DNA of 64,000 bases. Source: Planococcus donghaensis (lineage in GTDB: Bacteria; Bacillota; Bacilli; Bacillales_A; Planococcaceae). Shown one piece after another: positions 1 to 7,852 of this stretch. The stretch lies in assembly GCF_001687665.2 (NCBI RefSeq), contig NZ_CP016543.2, positions 1,612,001 to 1,676,000 of the forward strand. The letters run 5' to 3'. The translations under genes and the position numbers were made by a program. Numbering within the stretch: the first letter of the stretch is position 1; every line of letters begins with the position of its first letter. The notes beneath the pieces were generated by a model. The model was not told the origin of the DNA, did no database searches, and saw only the letters and a list, made by a program, of their open reading frames with translations.

Positions 1-438
1 TATGAAGTAGTTTGTCATAATGACTTTGCTCTATACAACCTTATTTTCAATCAAGAAAAGCCAGTTGGAATTATTGATTTTGATCATGCTTGTCCTGGTC
101 CAAGACTTTGGGATATTGCTTATACACTTTATACGTGTATCCCTTTATCAAGGTACAATCTAGCAGAATCAGAGGATAAAAAAGTTTACTACAATGCCTC
201 AAAAGATGCGGATCGCATAAAGCAGCGGGTACAGTTGTTTTTCGAATCTTACGGAGATAAAGTGGATAAGAATTATTTGGAGATGGTTTTGCTGCGATTA
301 GATGGATTATGTGAAACGATAGCAAGAAAAGCTGCTGAAGGGAATCTTGCATTTCAACAAATGATAAGTGAAGGTCACATAGAACATTACCAAAAGGAAA
401 TTGAATTTATACGAGAACGTGGTCATGAATGGATTTGA
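1..438 (+). CDS. Aminoglycoside phosphotransferase-fold kinase, C-terminal part
   Basis: The reading frame is open from base 1, so only the last 145 codons are present and the start lies upstream. The Brenner-type catalytic loop HNDFALYN is visible at visible residues 6-13, followed by IDFDHACPGPRLWDIA, the metal-binding IDF/D region of the APH/choline-kinase fold (PF01636). This family transfers the gamma phosphate of ATP or GTP to a small hydroxylated substrate. The substrate cannot be read from this fragment, and many chromosomal members of Bacillales are not resistance genes. The helical tail ends at TGA and is followed directly by a hairpin terminator. Confidence 0.85.
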   Translation, partial: YEVVCHNDFALYNLIFNQEKPVGIIDFDHACPGPRLWDIAYTLYTCIPLSRYNLAESEDKKVYYNASKDADRIKQRVQLFFESYGDKVDKNYLEMVLLRLDGLCETIARKAAEGNLAFQQMISEGHIEHYQKEIEFIRERGHEWI

Positions 439-446
439 AAAACTAA

Positions 447-501
447 AAAAATTGCCATTTGAGAATCCCTTTTAATCCGGAAACTCAATGGCAATTTTTA
501 A
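447..501 (+). terminator. Bidirectional hairpin terminator
   Basis: ATTGCCATTTGAG pairs with CTCAATGGCAAT with one bulged T. The stem is preceded by an A-run and followed by a T-run, so it can serve both the kinase gene and the convergent YciI-like gene. Confidence 0.75.
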
Positions 502-547
502 ATAGTTAGCGAAATCATACTGAGCGGTTCTGTCGTTTCAAGTGCAA

Positions 548-898
548 CTAAAATACTTCACGCAATTCAATCTGACCATTACCTTCTCCTTGAGGGTCAG
601 GCATACGCATGGCCCATTCAATAGCTTCTTCTTTTGAGTTCACCTCGATAAGGATAAACCCGGCGATTATATTTTCGGGTTCAGAAAATGGCCCATTTGT
701 AATCACAGGATTTTCTGCTAATTTCGGATAAGAAATACGCATTCCACTTGAACTTGGTTTAAGCCCTTTCGCCATAACCCTTACTCCTGCCTCGATTAAC
801 TCTTTATTGTATTTGTCCATAGCTTCGATAAGTTCTAAGCTTGGTCTATTTCCAGCTTCTGAATTTTTTGAGGATTTAACGATCAACATAAATAACAT
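548..898 (-). CDS. YciI-like (YCII/DGPF) family protein
   Basis: A 116-residue protein of the YCII-related family (PF03795), small alpha-beta barrel proteins often found beside ECF sigma factors. The family signature is modified here to NGPFSEPENIIAGF (about residues 69-82), followed by the usual helix SKEEAIEWA. Family members bind small ligands, and no reaction is established for this subgroup. The ATG is preceded on its strand by GGGAGGTAAAAAT, a strong ribosome site. It stands alone, convergent with the upstream kinase gene and divergent from the DUF2243 gene. Confidence 0.8.
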   Translation of the reverse strand: MLFMLIVKSSKNSEAGNRPSLELIEAMDKYNKELIEAGVRVMAKGLKPSSSGMRISYPKLAENPVITNGPFSEPENIIAGFILIEVNSKEEAIEWAMRMPDPQGEGNGQIELREVF

Positions 899-1096
899 AT
901 TTTTACCTCCCTTAATAGTGAAGTGCCTTCCGTTGTCATTAGTATAAATCTATTTTAAATACAAAGCTTCTAGAAATTAACGCTGAATTATTCTATTCAA
1001 ACCTGCAATAGTCGGCTATTGGAGTAGGCGTTTATTTAACAAGGTAAAAGGGAAAAAGAGCCTGTGGAAAAATATATATATGAGGGAGCTGTGTGT

Positions 1097-1570
1097 ATGG
1101 AAAAAAATCAAGGTTCCTATTCGTTTCGCAATTTAGGGTCTGGTCTTCTTTTTGGTATGGGGTTAGTGGCCTTTATCGACGAAGCTGTTTTTCATCAAAT
1201 TTTAGGCTGGCATCATTTTTATGACAAGTCAACAACTGCAGTTGGTTTGTTTTCCGATGGCTTGTTTCATGCATTCAGTTGGTTTGCGACAGTGGCGTCC
1301 CTGTTTCTATTTGCAGACCTTCGAAGAAGAAATTCGCTTTGGATAAAAAGATGGATTAGCGGTGTGTTTCTTGGAGCGGGCTTTTTCCAACTTTATGATG
1401 GACTGGTTCACCACAAACTTTTAGAACTGCATCAAATTCGCTATCATGTCGATATTCTGCCGTACGATATTGTTTGGAACGGCGTTGCAGTGATCATTCT
1501 ACTTATGGGTGTCTTTCTTTATATGCAAACTCAAAAAGCAAAAGGGCTGCAAAAGAAGGGAGATAGGTGA
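1097..1570 (+). CDS. DUF2243 membrane protein
   Basis: A four-helix integral membrane protein of the DUF2243 family, 157 residues from the ATG at 1097. That ATG has GAGGGAG nine bases upstream; an in-frame GTG at 1064 would add 11 residues but has no comparable ribosome site. Conserved features include DEAVFHQILGWHHFYD near the N terminus and QLYDGLVHHKLLELHQIRY later, giving a His-rich membrane face. Its stop overlaps the possible GTG start of the following CtaG-like gene by four bases, so the two are cotranscribed. DUF2243 next to CtaG is a recurring pair in Bacillota and Actinobacteria, which suggests a role around haem-copper oxidase or copper delivery (inference). Confidence 0.85.
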   Translation: MEKNQGSYSFRNLGSGLLFGMGLVAFIDEAVFHQILGWHHFYDKSTTAVGLFSDGLFHAFSWFATVASLFLFADLRRRNSLWIKRWISGVFLGAGFFQLYDGLVHHKLLELHQIRYHVDILPYDIVWNGVAVIILLMGVFLYMQTQKAKGLQKKGDR

Positions 1571-2358
1571 GCATGCATTCTCATGTTCAAGCACAAGGGA
1601 CAAGTTTCGAGATAATCGTGACATTGTTGTTACTCTCAATGGTTTTTCTTTATCCCTTTGCTGCGATTAGAACAAATCGAAAATATAAAGAATGGCCAGT
1701 TTATCGCTATGTATTCTGGATTACGGGCGTTTTTAGTATAGGAGTAGCACTGACTGGCCCATTGGCTGAGTTTGCTCACAGCAACTTTAAAGGACATATG
1801 GTTACGCATCTACTAATAGGAATGTTGGCACCGCTTCTTTTTGTGTTCGCTACACCAATGACTTTATTGTTGCGAACTTTAAAGGTGACTACTGCAAGAA
1901 AACTGACTCGTGTCTTAAAAAGTCGTCTGCTGCAGTTTTTAACCAATCCCGTGACAGCTACTGTTCTTAATATTGGTGGACTTTATGTTCTTTATACGAC
2001 TGATTTGTATATGCTGATGCATCAATCACTTGTTCTTTATGGACTGATTCATTTGCATGTTTTTCTAGCGGGATATTTGTTTACGTTGTCCATTATATAC
2101 GTTGACGTGACATCACATCGATATAGCTATATGTACCGAGCCATTGTATTGATCTTAGCAATAGCAGGACACAAAATTTTATCCAAGTATATATACGCAA
2201 ATCCTCTAAAAAGCGTTCCGAGAGCGGATGCTGAAGCAGGCAGTATGCTGATGTATTATGGAGGAGATCTTATTGAACTCGTTTTAATTATTTTCTTATG
2301 TTACCAATGGTATAAATCAACTGCACCACGTTTCACAAACCCTTTATACAAAACTTAA
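1567..2358 (+). CDS. ctaG: CtaG-like cytochrome c oxidase assembly protein
   Basis: A polytopic membrane protein of the caa3_CtaG family (PF09678), 263 residues from GTG 1567 or 261 from ATG 1573. The AAGGGAG ribosome site at about 1556-1562 is spaced better for the ATG, so 1573 may be the true start. Seven or so membrane helices are evident. Conserved HSNFKGHMVTHLLIGM (about residues 73-88) carries the His cluster typical of the family. CtaG of Bacillus subtilis is needed for active caa3 oxidase, probably through copper delivery to CuA or CuB. There is no cytochrome oxidase operon in the window, so this copy works in trans or on another copper enzyme. Confidence 0.85.
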   Translation: MSMHSHVQAQGTSFEIIVTLLLLSMVFLYPFAAIRTNRKYKEWPVYRYVFWITGVFSIGVALTGPLAEFAHSNFKGHMVTHLLIGMLAPLLFVFATPMTLLLRTLKVTTARKLTRVLKSRLLQFLTNPVTATVLNIGGLYVLYTTDLYMLMHQSLVLYGLIHLHVFLAGYLFTLSIIYVDVTSHRYSYMYRAIVLILAIAGHKILSKYIYANPLKSVPRADAEAGSMLMYYGGDLIELVLIIFLCYQWYKSTAPRFTNPLYKT

Positions 2359-2389
2359 CTAGAGTTGGAAACCAGCAACAAATGCGCAA

Positions 2390-2423
2390 CAAAAAGAGGC
2401 TCTCAATATAGAGCCTCTTTTCA
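2390..2423 (-). terminator. Hairpin terminator, left end of the paired repeat
   Basis: AAAAGAGGCTCT pairs with AGAGCCTCTTTT. A- and T-runs on both sides let it end the CtaG transcript on the plus strand and a leftward transcript from the repeat on the minus strand. A near-identical hairpin sits at 2840-2871 in mirror position. Confidence 0.7.
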
Positions 2424-2426
2424 GCT

Positions 2427-2836
2427 TGTAGACAAAGTCTTATTAAACTGAATAATGATGCATAATCTTCAACTAGGCTGGCCACTTCGCTTTCCATGGG
2501 CTCAGCTGCAGCCTCCTCGTCACTGGCGTTCCTGCGGGGTCTTCAGCTTTCGCTGTCCCATAGGAGTCTTCGTGACCAACCTAGTTGAAGGTTTCCAGCT
2601 TCGATCACTATGAGGTATTTGAGTGCGCTTCACCATAAAAGTAACCTATCAAAAAAATTTACCCACTCGCTTCAGGATTCGGAGCACCTAGTGGCGACTC
2701 CAGCGGAAAAACGAAGTGGTGAGACCCCGCAGGAGCTTGCGACGAGGAGGCTCAGCGCGGAGTCCGCGGAAAGCGTCCACTAAGTGCGGAGAATCCTATA
2801 TGCATACAAAATTGAGTAAATATTCTTTTGTCTACA
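2427..2836. repeat. 410-bp head-to-head pair of a structured intergenic repeat
   Basis: The segment is bounded by the inverted words TGTAGACAAA (2427-2436) and TTTGTCTACA (2827-2836). It contains two divergent copies of one about 123-bp element, 2467-2590 (minus orientation) and 2674-2796 (plus orientation). Shared cores in plus-copy sense are GACTCC, GAGACCCCGCAGGA, GACGAGGAGGCTCAGC and GGAAAGCG. Copy 1 is closed by CTTCAACTAGG/CCTAGTTGAAG, copy 2 by an unrelated imperfect stem containing AGGATTC...GAATCCT. All parts are symmetric about position 2631.5. No open reading frame of substance is present. Similar GC-rich elements are, from memory, widespread between genes of Bacillaceae and Planococcaceae; their role is unknown to me. 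Confidence 0.8.
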
Positions 2837-2839
2837 GTC

Positions 2840-2871
2840 TGAGAGGCTCTCATTAAAGAGCCTCTTTTTTC
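2840..2871 (+). terminator. Hairpin terminator, right end of the paired repeat
   Basis: AGAGGCTCT pairs with AGAGCCTCT and is followed by TTTTTT on the plus strand only. The nearest gene to its right is on the minus strand, so the only plus-strand transcript it could end is one coming from the repeat copy at 2674-2796. Confidence 0.7.
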
Positions 2872-2915
2872 TGTGTAGAGATAGTGTTTAAAAGACACGG
2901 AAACTTAGCTTTGAT

Positions 2916-4151
2916 TTACCTGCTCTCTTTAGAAAGACTAGGTAAAGTTTCGCGTAACCGCATTGCAGCGATTATCCCTGCACTCAACGGTAAAATAGCG
3001 ACCAATCCGATAGCCCAACTGACATTGAGTAAATCTGTTAATATGCCGGCAAATAATGCGCCAAAGGCATATCCACTATCCCGCCAAAAACGATAAACCC
3101 CCATTGAAGAAGCTCTCCATGATGGTTCTGCGATATCACTTATAGAAGCTTGTAGTGTTGGATAAACCATCGCAGTCCCAATACCTAACAAGATAGCTGC
3201 CACAATCCAGGTATTGTATTCATTGACGAGCAAAATCATCCATAGTGAAAGGGCTTGTAGCCACATACCGCTAACAATCAATTTTTTTCTGCCTATTTTA
3301 TCGCTAAGAAAACCAGTAAAAAGTTGAAAAAAGCCCCATGAAGCTGGGTAAATGGCAACCAGTAATCCGATTTGCGATAAAGTTAGCCCGACGCTTGCAA
3401 AAAAAATCGGAAACAGTCCCCACGCCATGCCATCTTTTAGGTTGGTGCTTAGTCCGGAAAAGGTGAGGATAGATAAATTTTTGTTTTTATACGTCGTATT
3501 TTTGAAGACATCTGCCGCTGAAAGTGTCGAATTTTTAGTAGACGTGCTAGTTTGTAATTGAATGTGTGCTTGCGTATCTTTTACGATTAGCGATAATGAA
3601 AAACCGATTAAGACAATGACAATTCCAATATAAAAAGGTTCTGGTCGGTTTGAATAACTCGACGCAATAAAACCTGAAACAGCGGCCATTACCGCTACCC
3701 CGGTATAACCTGCAAATTCATTAAATCCTACAGCAAATCCTCTTTGGGTAGGTTTTGCTAAATCAATCTTCATGTTTACGGTCATAGACCACGTAAGTCC
3801 TTGGTTAATACCTAAAAAAATGTTTGCGACTACAATCATCCACCACGAGCTTGCGAAGATCACAAGTAAAGGGACGAGTAATCCAACACTCCAGCCAATG
3901 AGCAAAACTTTCTTTCTTCCAAACCGGTCGGCGATGGTTCCTGCGAAATAGTTCACAATAGCTTTTGAGAATCCAAAACTAATGATGAAAGATAATGCCG
4001 CACTTGTAGAGACTAGGCCAAAATCTTCTTCGCCGATAATTGGAAGGATAGTTCTCTCTAAGCCAACCATAGATCCTACAAAAAAGTTTGTTACAACTAA
4101 AAGGAGGAAATTCAGTAAATTTTCTTTGATGCCAATTTGTACAGTTTTCAT
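2916..4151 (-). CDS. MFS family transporter
   Basis: A 12-helix major facilitator of 411 residues, starting at ATG 4151 behind AAGGTGGG. A TTG 18 bases upstream is less likely because it overlaps that ribosome site. The cytoplasmic loop 2-3 motif appears as GTIADRFGRKKVLLIG (about residues 70-85), and its duplicated form GFLSDKIGRKKL lies in the second half. This marks the drug/proton-antiporter-like side of the family. The substrate cannot be deduced. It is a single-gene unit with no local regulator in the same orientation. Confidence 0.85.
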   Translation of the reverse strand: MKTVQIGIKENLLNFLLLVVTNFFVGSMVGLERTILPIIGEEDFGLVSTSAALSFIISFGFSKAIVNYFAGTIADRFGRKKVLLIGWSVGLLVPLLVIFASSWWMIVVANIFLGINQGLTWSMTVNMKIDLAKPTQRGFAVGFNEFAGYTGVAVMAAVSGFIASSYSNRPEPFYIGIVIVLIGFSLSLIVKDTQAHIQLQTSTSTKNSTLSAADVFKNTTYKNKNLSILTFSGLSTNLKDGMAWGLFPIFFASVGLTLSQIGLLVAIYPASWGFFQLFTGFLSDKIGRKKLIVSGMWLQALSLWMILLVNEYNTWIVAAILLGIGTAMVYPTLQASISDIAEPSWRASSMGVYRFWRDSGYAFGALFAGILTDLLNVSWAIGLVAILPLSAGIIAAMRLRETLPSLSKESR

Positions 4152-4515
4152 AATGCCCACCTTCAACAAAAGGCTTTCCTTTTGTTATTTTCTTTATTCA
4201 TCTTGTTTACTGTTCACTTTGCGGTTGAGTATTTAGTATATCAATAGTACAGGTTCGAATCGATTATCAAAACTGAGACACTGACGGGAACATTAAATAA
4301 ATAGGTAATCCGCGCCCATTCACTTCACCTTATTAAATAACTATTTTTGTACGTAATCTTATTAAACGATTGAAGCAAACAGCTATGAATAAGTAAAGAT
4401 AAATTCCTGAATTTACTAGTTTGTATAAATGTTAAAATAAAGAAATAAAAAACTTTGAAAATCTTGTAACGAAACCATTATTTTTTAGATATATAAAGTG
4501 AAAGGAGGTAGAAGT
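4152..4515. other. Intergenic region before the ECF sigma gene
   Basis: This AT-rich stretch holds the promoters of the divergent MFS and sigma genes. A TGTAAC at about 4463 could be the -35 of an autoregulated ECF promoter, but no convincing CGT-type -10 follows. No other structure was recognised. Confidence 0.35.
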
Positions 4516-4995
4516 GTGGATGAACTTACGGAAATATATGAACAACACGCAGAGCAGGTCTATAAATACTTGATCTCACTTTGTCGGAATATGGATATAG
4601 CAGATGAACTAACGCAAGAAACATTTTATCAAGCTATTCGTTCTATTGACAATTACAATGGCGAATGCAAAATGTCGGTCTGGCTATGTCAAATTGCTAA
4701 ACATACTTATTATAAGTACGTCGACAAGCAAGTAAAGCAAGTTAACCTACATACTGAAGATCAAGAAAAGTCGTTAGAACGAGAGTTAATCGCTAGCGAA
4801 AACAAAATTGAACTTTTCCGTATGGTTCATTTCCTAGAGGAACCTTACAAAGAAATTGTTTTGCTGCGACTTTTAGGAGACTTGTCTTTTAAAGAAATTG
4901 GTGAAATTCATCAACGAAACGAAAACTGGGCGAGGGTGTCTTTTTACAGAGCAAAATTAAAATTGAGAGAGCGAGGAACTGTCTATGAAAAATGA
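4516..4995 (+). CDS. ECF-type RNA polymerase sigma factor
   Basis: A sigma-70 family extracytoplasmic-function factor of 159 residues. Region 2 (about residues 5-75) includes DELTQETFYQAIRSI and the region 2.4-like LCQIAKHTYYKYV. Region 4 (about 105-155) holds the helix-turn-helix DLSFKEIGEIHQRNENWARV. The GTG at 4516 is chosen because GGAGG at 4504-4508 sits seven bases upstream; an in-frame GTG at 4498 would place that site inside the gene. The stop overlaps the anti-sigma gene by 11 bases, the classic sigma/anti-sigma arrangement. The regulon and inducing signal are unknown. Confidence 0.92.
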   Translation: MDELTEIYEQHAEQVYKYLISLCRNMDIADELTQETFYQAIRSIDNYNGECKMSVWLCQIAKHTYYKYVDKQVKQVNLHTEDQEKSLERELIASENKIELFRMVHFLEEPYKEIVLLRLLGDLSFKEIGEIHQRNENWARVSFYRAKLKLRERGTVYEK

Positions 4996-5833
4996 ATGTT
5001 ACATAGTCCGAGATTTAATGCCTTCATACATCGATCAGCTATGCAGTGATGAAAGTAGAAGATTTATCGAACAGCATGTGAAAGGTTGTGCGTCATGTTC
5101 TCACGTATTGCAGCAGATGCGAGCGGAATTGAATGATGGAGAAAAAGTTGAACTACCAAGTCGAATAGAGCAAAAAAAACCGTTTGAAAAAATATCAAAT
5201 TTATTAAAGGCCCAAGGCAACTTTTCGCAATTCTTAAAAGCGTCTTTTTGGCTTTCGCTGTTAATTACCATTATTCTTTTGGCGTTCTCTTTTAACAATT
5301 TCATCCCTTGGCAAGAAAATCAACAAGAAGCTGAGCGCGTAGAACAACAACGTCAGGAAATGATGGATAAAGCCTTTGCAGCATTACCAGTAGAAGGACT
5401 GCCTGACAAAACAGCATTACAAACTGTATTTGATCAGTACGAAGAACAACTGCAACATATTGCCGTGTTCGCCAAAGAAGATGTAAGAGAGATTAGTTCG
5501 TTGCCAGCAGAGCCCAGTGCAATGTTTCCTATTGATTATGAAAAAGCGTTGCTTGTCGTGGGTGAAAATGGAGAAATTACGGAACCAATTGTTCCAAATG
5601 AGTATGACATTGGAACAATTGTGATGGCGAGCGAAGAGAAATTGGTCCAATTTGAATACAAAAACGCGTATCTCAAAACCGTCGAAAATGCCCACCAAAC
5701 AAAATACTATTCTCTTAAGGTTTGGGAATTGTTTTCTTTACCACTCGCATTTGGTTTGACCACGTTATTTATTTTTGCTATATGGAGTTACCAAAAGCGC
5801 ATCATGAAACCGTTGAGACCTCAAGTTGGGTGA
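4985..5833 (+). CDS. Zinc-finger anti-sigma factor, membrane anchored
   Basis: A 282-residue partner of the preceding sigma factor. The N-terminal zf-HC2 anti-sigma domain shows HVKGCASC (His31, Cys35, Cys38), with Cys5 as a further possible zinc ligand. A first membrane helix spans about residues 88-108. An external domain of about 140 residues follows, and a second helix lies at about 250-270 before a short basic tail. The protein should hold the sigma factor at the membrane until an envelope signal releases it. The external domain resembles nothing I recognise by eye and would be the sensor. It overlaps the sigma gene and ends just before a strong terminator. Confidence 0.88.
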   Translation: MKNECYIVRDLMPSYIDQLCSDESRRFIEQHVKGCASCSHVLQQMRAELNDGEKVELPSRIEQKKPFEKISNLLKAQGNFSQFLKASFWLSLLITIILLAFSFNNFIPWQENQQEAERVEQQRQEMMDKAFAALPVEGLPDKTALQTVFDQYEEQLQHIAVFAKEDVREISSLPAEPSAMFPIDYEKALLVVGENGEITEPIVPNEYDIGTIVMASEEKLVQFEYKNAYLKTVENAHQTKYYSLKVWELFSLPLAFGLTTLFIFAIWSYQKRIMKPLRPQVG

Positions 5834-5861
5834 AATACTGCTACATTCACTTTAATCCAAA

Positions 5862-5908
5862 ATAAGAGAGACGAGCCTATACGTATAGGCTCGTCTCTCT
5901 TATGTTAT
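5862..5908. terminator. Perfect 42-bp palindrome acting as bidirectional terminator
   Basis: Positions 5862-5882 are the exact reverse complement of 5883-5903 (core GAGCCTATACGTATAGGCTC), followed by a T-rich run. It lies between the convergent anti-sigma gene and the membrane protein gene at 5942 and can end both transcripts. Confidence 0.85.
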
Positions 5909-5941
5909 TTTTGGTTTTTTGAGGTCTTCTGTGTAAAGAAA

Positions 5942-6376
5942 CTAATTGGGTAATAGATAGTAAATAGCAGTCAAAAATACGATTAACGGGATATTAAATA
6001 GTAGTGTGAGCAAAGCGCTTTCTACAGTTAAGGTTTTGTATTCAAAGTATACCCTCATAAAAGTTAAAATAATCCATGAAAAAAGCAAACTCCATTTAAC
6101 AATAAAGAAGATATCATAGCCAATTGGGAAACCAAAAAATAAGGCGAGAAGACCGTATACATATATCATCGGATAAATAATAGCTACAGCACTCAAAATA
6201 ATGAGTATGCGCAAAATCCAGGAAGCACGATAAATTCCGGCGTAGCGAGTTTCTTTTAGTGTAGGTACTTTTAAGTACTTTCTAACAAAAAATTCAACCA
6301 TTACATGGAGTAGAATGTACATGTATAAATAGATGAATATACTTTCTTGATAGAAAATTTCTTCGATTTCATTCAT
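5942..6376 (-). CDS. Small polytopic membrane protein, possibly DUF4181
   Basis: A 144-residue protein with four predicted membrane helices and the motif RYAGIYRASWILRI between the first two. Layout and length resemble the DUF4181 family of Bacillales, but this assignment is by eye and uncertain. The ATG follows GAGGTGG with six bases of spacing. It lies 59 bases downstream of a small membrane protein gene at 6436-6609 in the same orientation and is probably cotranscribed with it. Function unknown. Confidence 0.7.
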   Translation of the reverse strand: MNEIEEIFYQESIFIYLYMYILLHVMVEFFVRKYLKVPTLKETRYAGIYRASWILRILIILSAVAIIYPMIYVYGLLALFFGFPIGYDIFFIVKWSLLFSWIILTFMRVYFEYKTLTVESALLTLLFNIPLIVFLTAIYYLLPN

Positions 6377-6435
6377 ATCGATCCACCTCGAGTTCTTTAT
6401 TTATTTCGAAATCGAAGATCTCATGACACGCTAGA

Positions 6436-6609
6436 TTAGTCTCCACCGCTCGTATAATGATTATCCCCCATTTGGTAATTAGAGCTTTCGCCAGGTCTCG
6501 TATGAGGATTGATGGCATTGAGGGAGGTATCATTTCTTTTTTTCCGCTTCCATTCAATCAGTGCGCCAAGTGAAATTAGTGATGCAATGGGAACTATGAA
6601 AATCCACAT
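6436..6609 (-). CDS. Small single-span membrane protein (57 aa)
   Basis: Translation from ATG 6609 gives MWIFIVPIASLISLGALIEW, one membrane helix, followed at once by a basic patch (KRKKRND) and a polar tail ending YTSGGD. Charge placement predicts N-out/C-in. AAAGGACG lies 12 bases before the ATG. Bacillales carry many such helix-plus-basic-tail miniproteins next to membrane genes. Another frame overlapping this region (6369-6557) lacks these properties and is not a gene. Function unknown. Confidence 0.65.
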   Translation of the reverse strand: MWIFIVPIASLISLGALIEWKRKKRNDTSLNAINPHTRPGESSNYQMGDNHYTSGGD

Positions 6610-6760
6610 GTTGGTTTCACGTCCTTTCTACTAAAATCTTTTAAATTGGTAATTCCTTATGAAAATTTTAACATAGATTCTGGGAAAAAAATACAGTTAA
6701 TAAGAGGAAGAAGCTAAATTTTATCTTACAATAAAGACTGGTAAGTATTTTTTCTGATAA

Positions 6761-6949
6761 AGTAAACTAAATGGGATTGGGAAGAACGTTAAGTTATACT
6801 GTATTTTTGCGTTAGTACTGGGTGGACCAATTGGAATCGGAACCATACTAACTGTGTGTTTTGCCGGACTACTGCTTAACTTTTTTATGCCCCCAATTGC
6901 CAAAGCAATCGATCGCGTCATTGTACCGCCAGTCACTTCAACTCATTAA
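6761..6949 (+). pseudogene. C-terminal remnant of a YczE/YitT-type membrane protein
   Basis: An open stretch with no start codon encodes LGGPIGIGTILTVCFAGLLL and then NFFMPPIAKAIDR. This matches the last helix of YczE-like integral membrane proteins, whose C termini carry a GGPxGIGT motif. The frame begins after a stop at 6758-6760 and no upstream half is present, so the gene has been truncated. It ends 11 bases before the next gene and its tail supplies that gene's AGGAG site. The family call is by motif recall only. Confidence 0.55.
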
Positions 6950-6960
6950 AAGGAGAGTGC

Positions 6961-7788
6961 ATGATGAGGAAATTGTTAATACTAGGAGTCAGTGGATTAG
7001 TCGGAAGAGCGTTAGTTGAAGAATGCAAAGAAAGTTTTGAAATATTCGGTACGTATTCCACATCGCCTATAGACCTTTCTAAAAACAACCAGTTTCAACT
7101 AAACGTTAGTGAATTAGATCAACTGAAAAACATCATTCGCAAAGTAAATCCTGATGCCGTTGTTTCGTGTTTGAGAGGGGACTTTGACCAGCAACTACGA
7201 TTTCATAAAGAGTTGGCATTAGAATTAAGAGAAACGAACGGGGTTTGTTATTATGTCTCTACTGCCAACGTATTTGACGGAGATTACACTAAACATCATT
7301 CTGAAAGAGACCAACCGAATGCTGAGTCTTTGTATGGAAAGTTTAAAATTAGCTGTGAACACGAGTTAAAACAAATTTTAAATGAACGGGCTGTGATAAT
7401 AAGAATTCCGCAAATATGGGGAAAACAGTCCCCAAGACTTAAGGGAATCGAATCTGCAATTGAAGAAGGTCAACTTGAGGTATACGACAATTTGGCATGC
7501 AATAACTTGTCGGACACTTTATTAGCAAAACAGCTAAAATACATTATTGAAAATAATTTAGAAGGAATCTTTCATCTTGGCACTGTTGATATGATGATTC
7601 ATCAACAATTTATAGAAAAGCTCGTAAAAAAAATTACGGATAAAAAAATCGAGCTAAACCTTCAGTCGATTCCAAATGTCCTTGGAATCTGCCATTTTGG
7701 GTTAACAAGTGTCCGACACGAAATTCCTGAAAACTTACAAATAACCAATCAAGAGCTGATCGACTATTTAATCGGATCAAGTGAATAA
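6961..7788 (+). CDS. RmlD-like SDR family sugar-nucleotide reductase
   Basis: A 275-residue extended short-chain dehydrogenase of the RmlD (dTDP-4-dehydrorhamnose reductase) substrate-binding family. The NAD(P) loop GVSGLVGRA lies at residues 9-17, the catalytic tyrosine region STANVFDGDY near 100, and the YxxxK motif as YGKFK near 123-127. The start is one of two adjacent ATGs (6961 or 6964) behind AGGAG. No dTDP-rhamnose genes adjoin it, so the true substrate is open; stand-alone members occur in many Bacillales. A weak hairpin terminator follows. Confidence 0.8.
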   Translation: MMRKLLILGVSGLVGRALVEECKESFEIFGTYSTSPIDLSKNNQFQLNVSELDQLKNIIRKVNPDAVVSCLRGDFDQQLRFHKELALELRETNGVCYYVSTANVFDGDYTKHHSERDQPNAESLYGKFKISCEHELKQILNERAVIIRIPQIWGKQSPRLKGIESAIEEGQLEVYDNLACNNLSDTLLAKQLKYIIENNLEGIFHLGTVDMMIHQQFIEKLVKKITDKKIELNLQSIPNVLGICHFGLTSVRHEIPENLQITNQELIDYLIGSSE

Positions 7789-7802
7789 AAGACTTATGAA
7801 AT

Positions 7803-7828
7803 AAGAACTTCAAATGGAGTTCTTTTTT
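7803..7828 (+). terminator. Hairpin terminator
   Basis: AGAACT pairs with AGTTCT and a TTTTTT run follows, directly after the RmlD-like gene. Confidence 0.65.
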
Positions 7829-7852
7829 GTTTGTGAAATATTCAGTTAATTA

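Noticed and set aside
2427..2836. CRISPR array or insertion sequence
   Set aside because: There are only two copies in opposite orientation, no spacers, no transposase frame and no clear target-site duplication.
4460..4500. ECF autoregulatory promoter with TGTAAC -35
   Set aside because: No CGTC/CGTA-type -10 at the right distance, so it is not listed as a promoter.
6369..6557. A 62-codon minus-strand open frame overlapping the membrane gene at 5942
   Set aside because: It lies in another frame over the better-supported 57-residue gene (6436-6609), with no ribosome site and no helix pattern.
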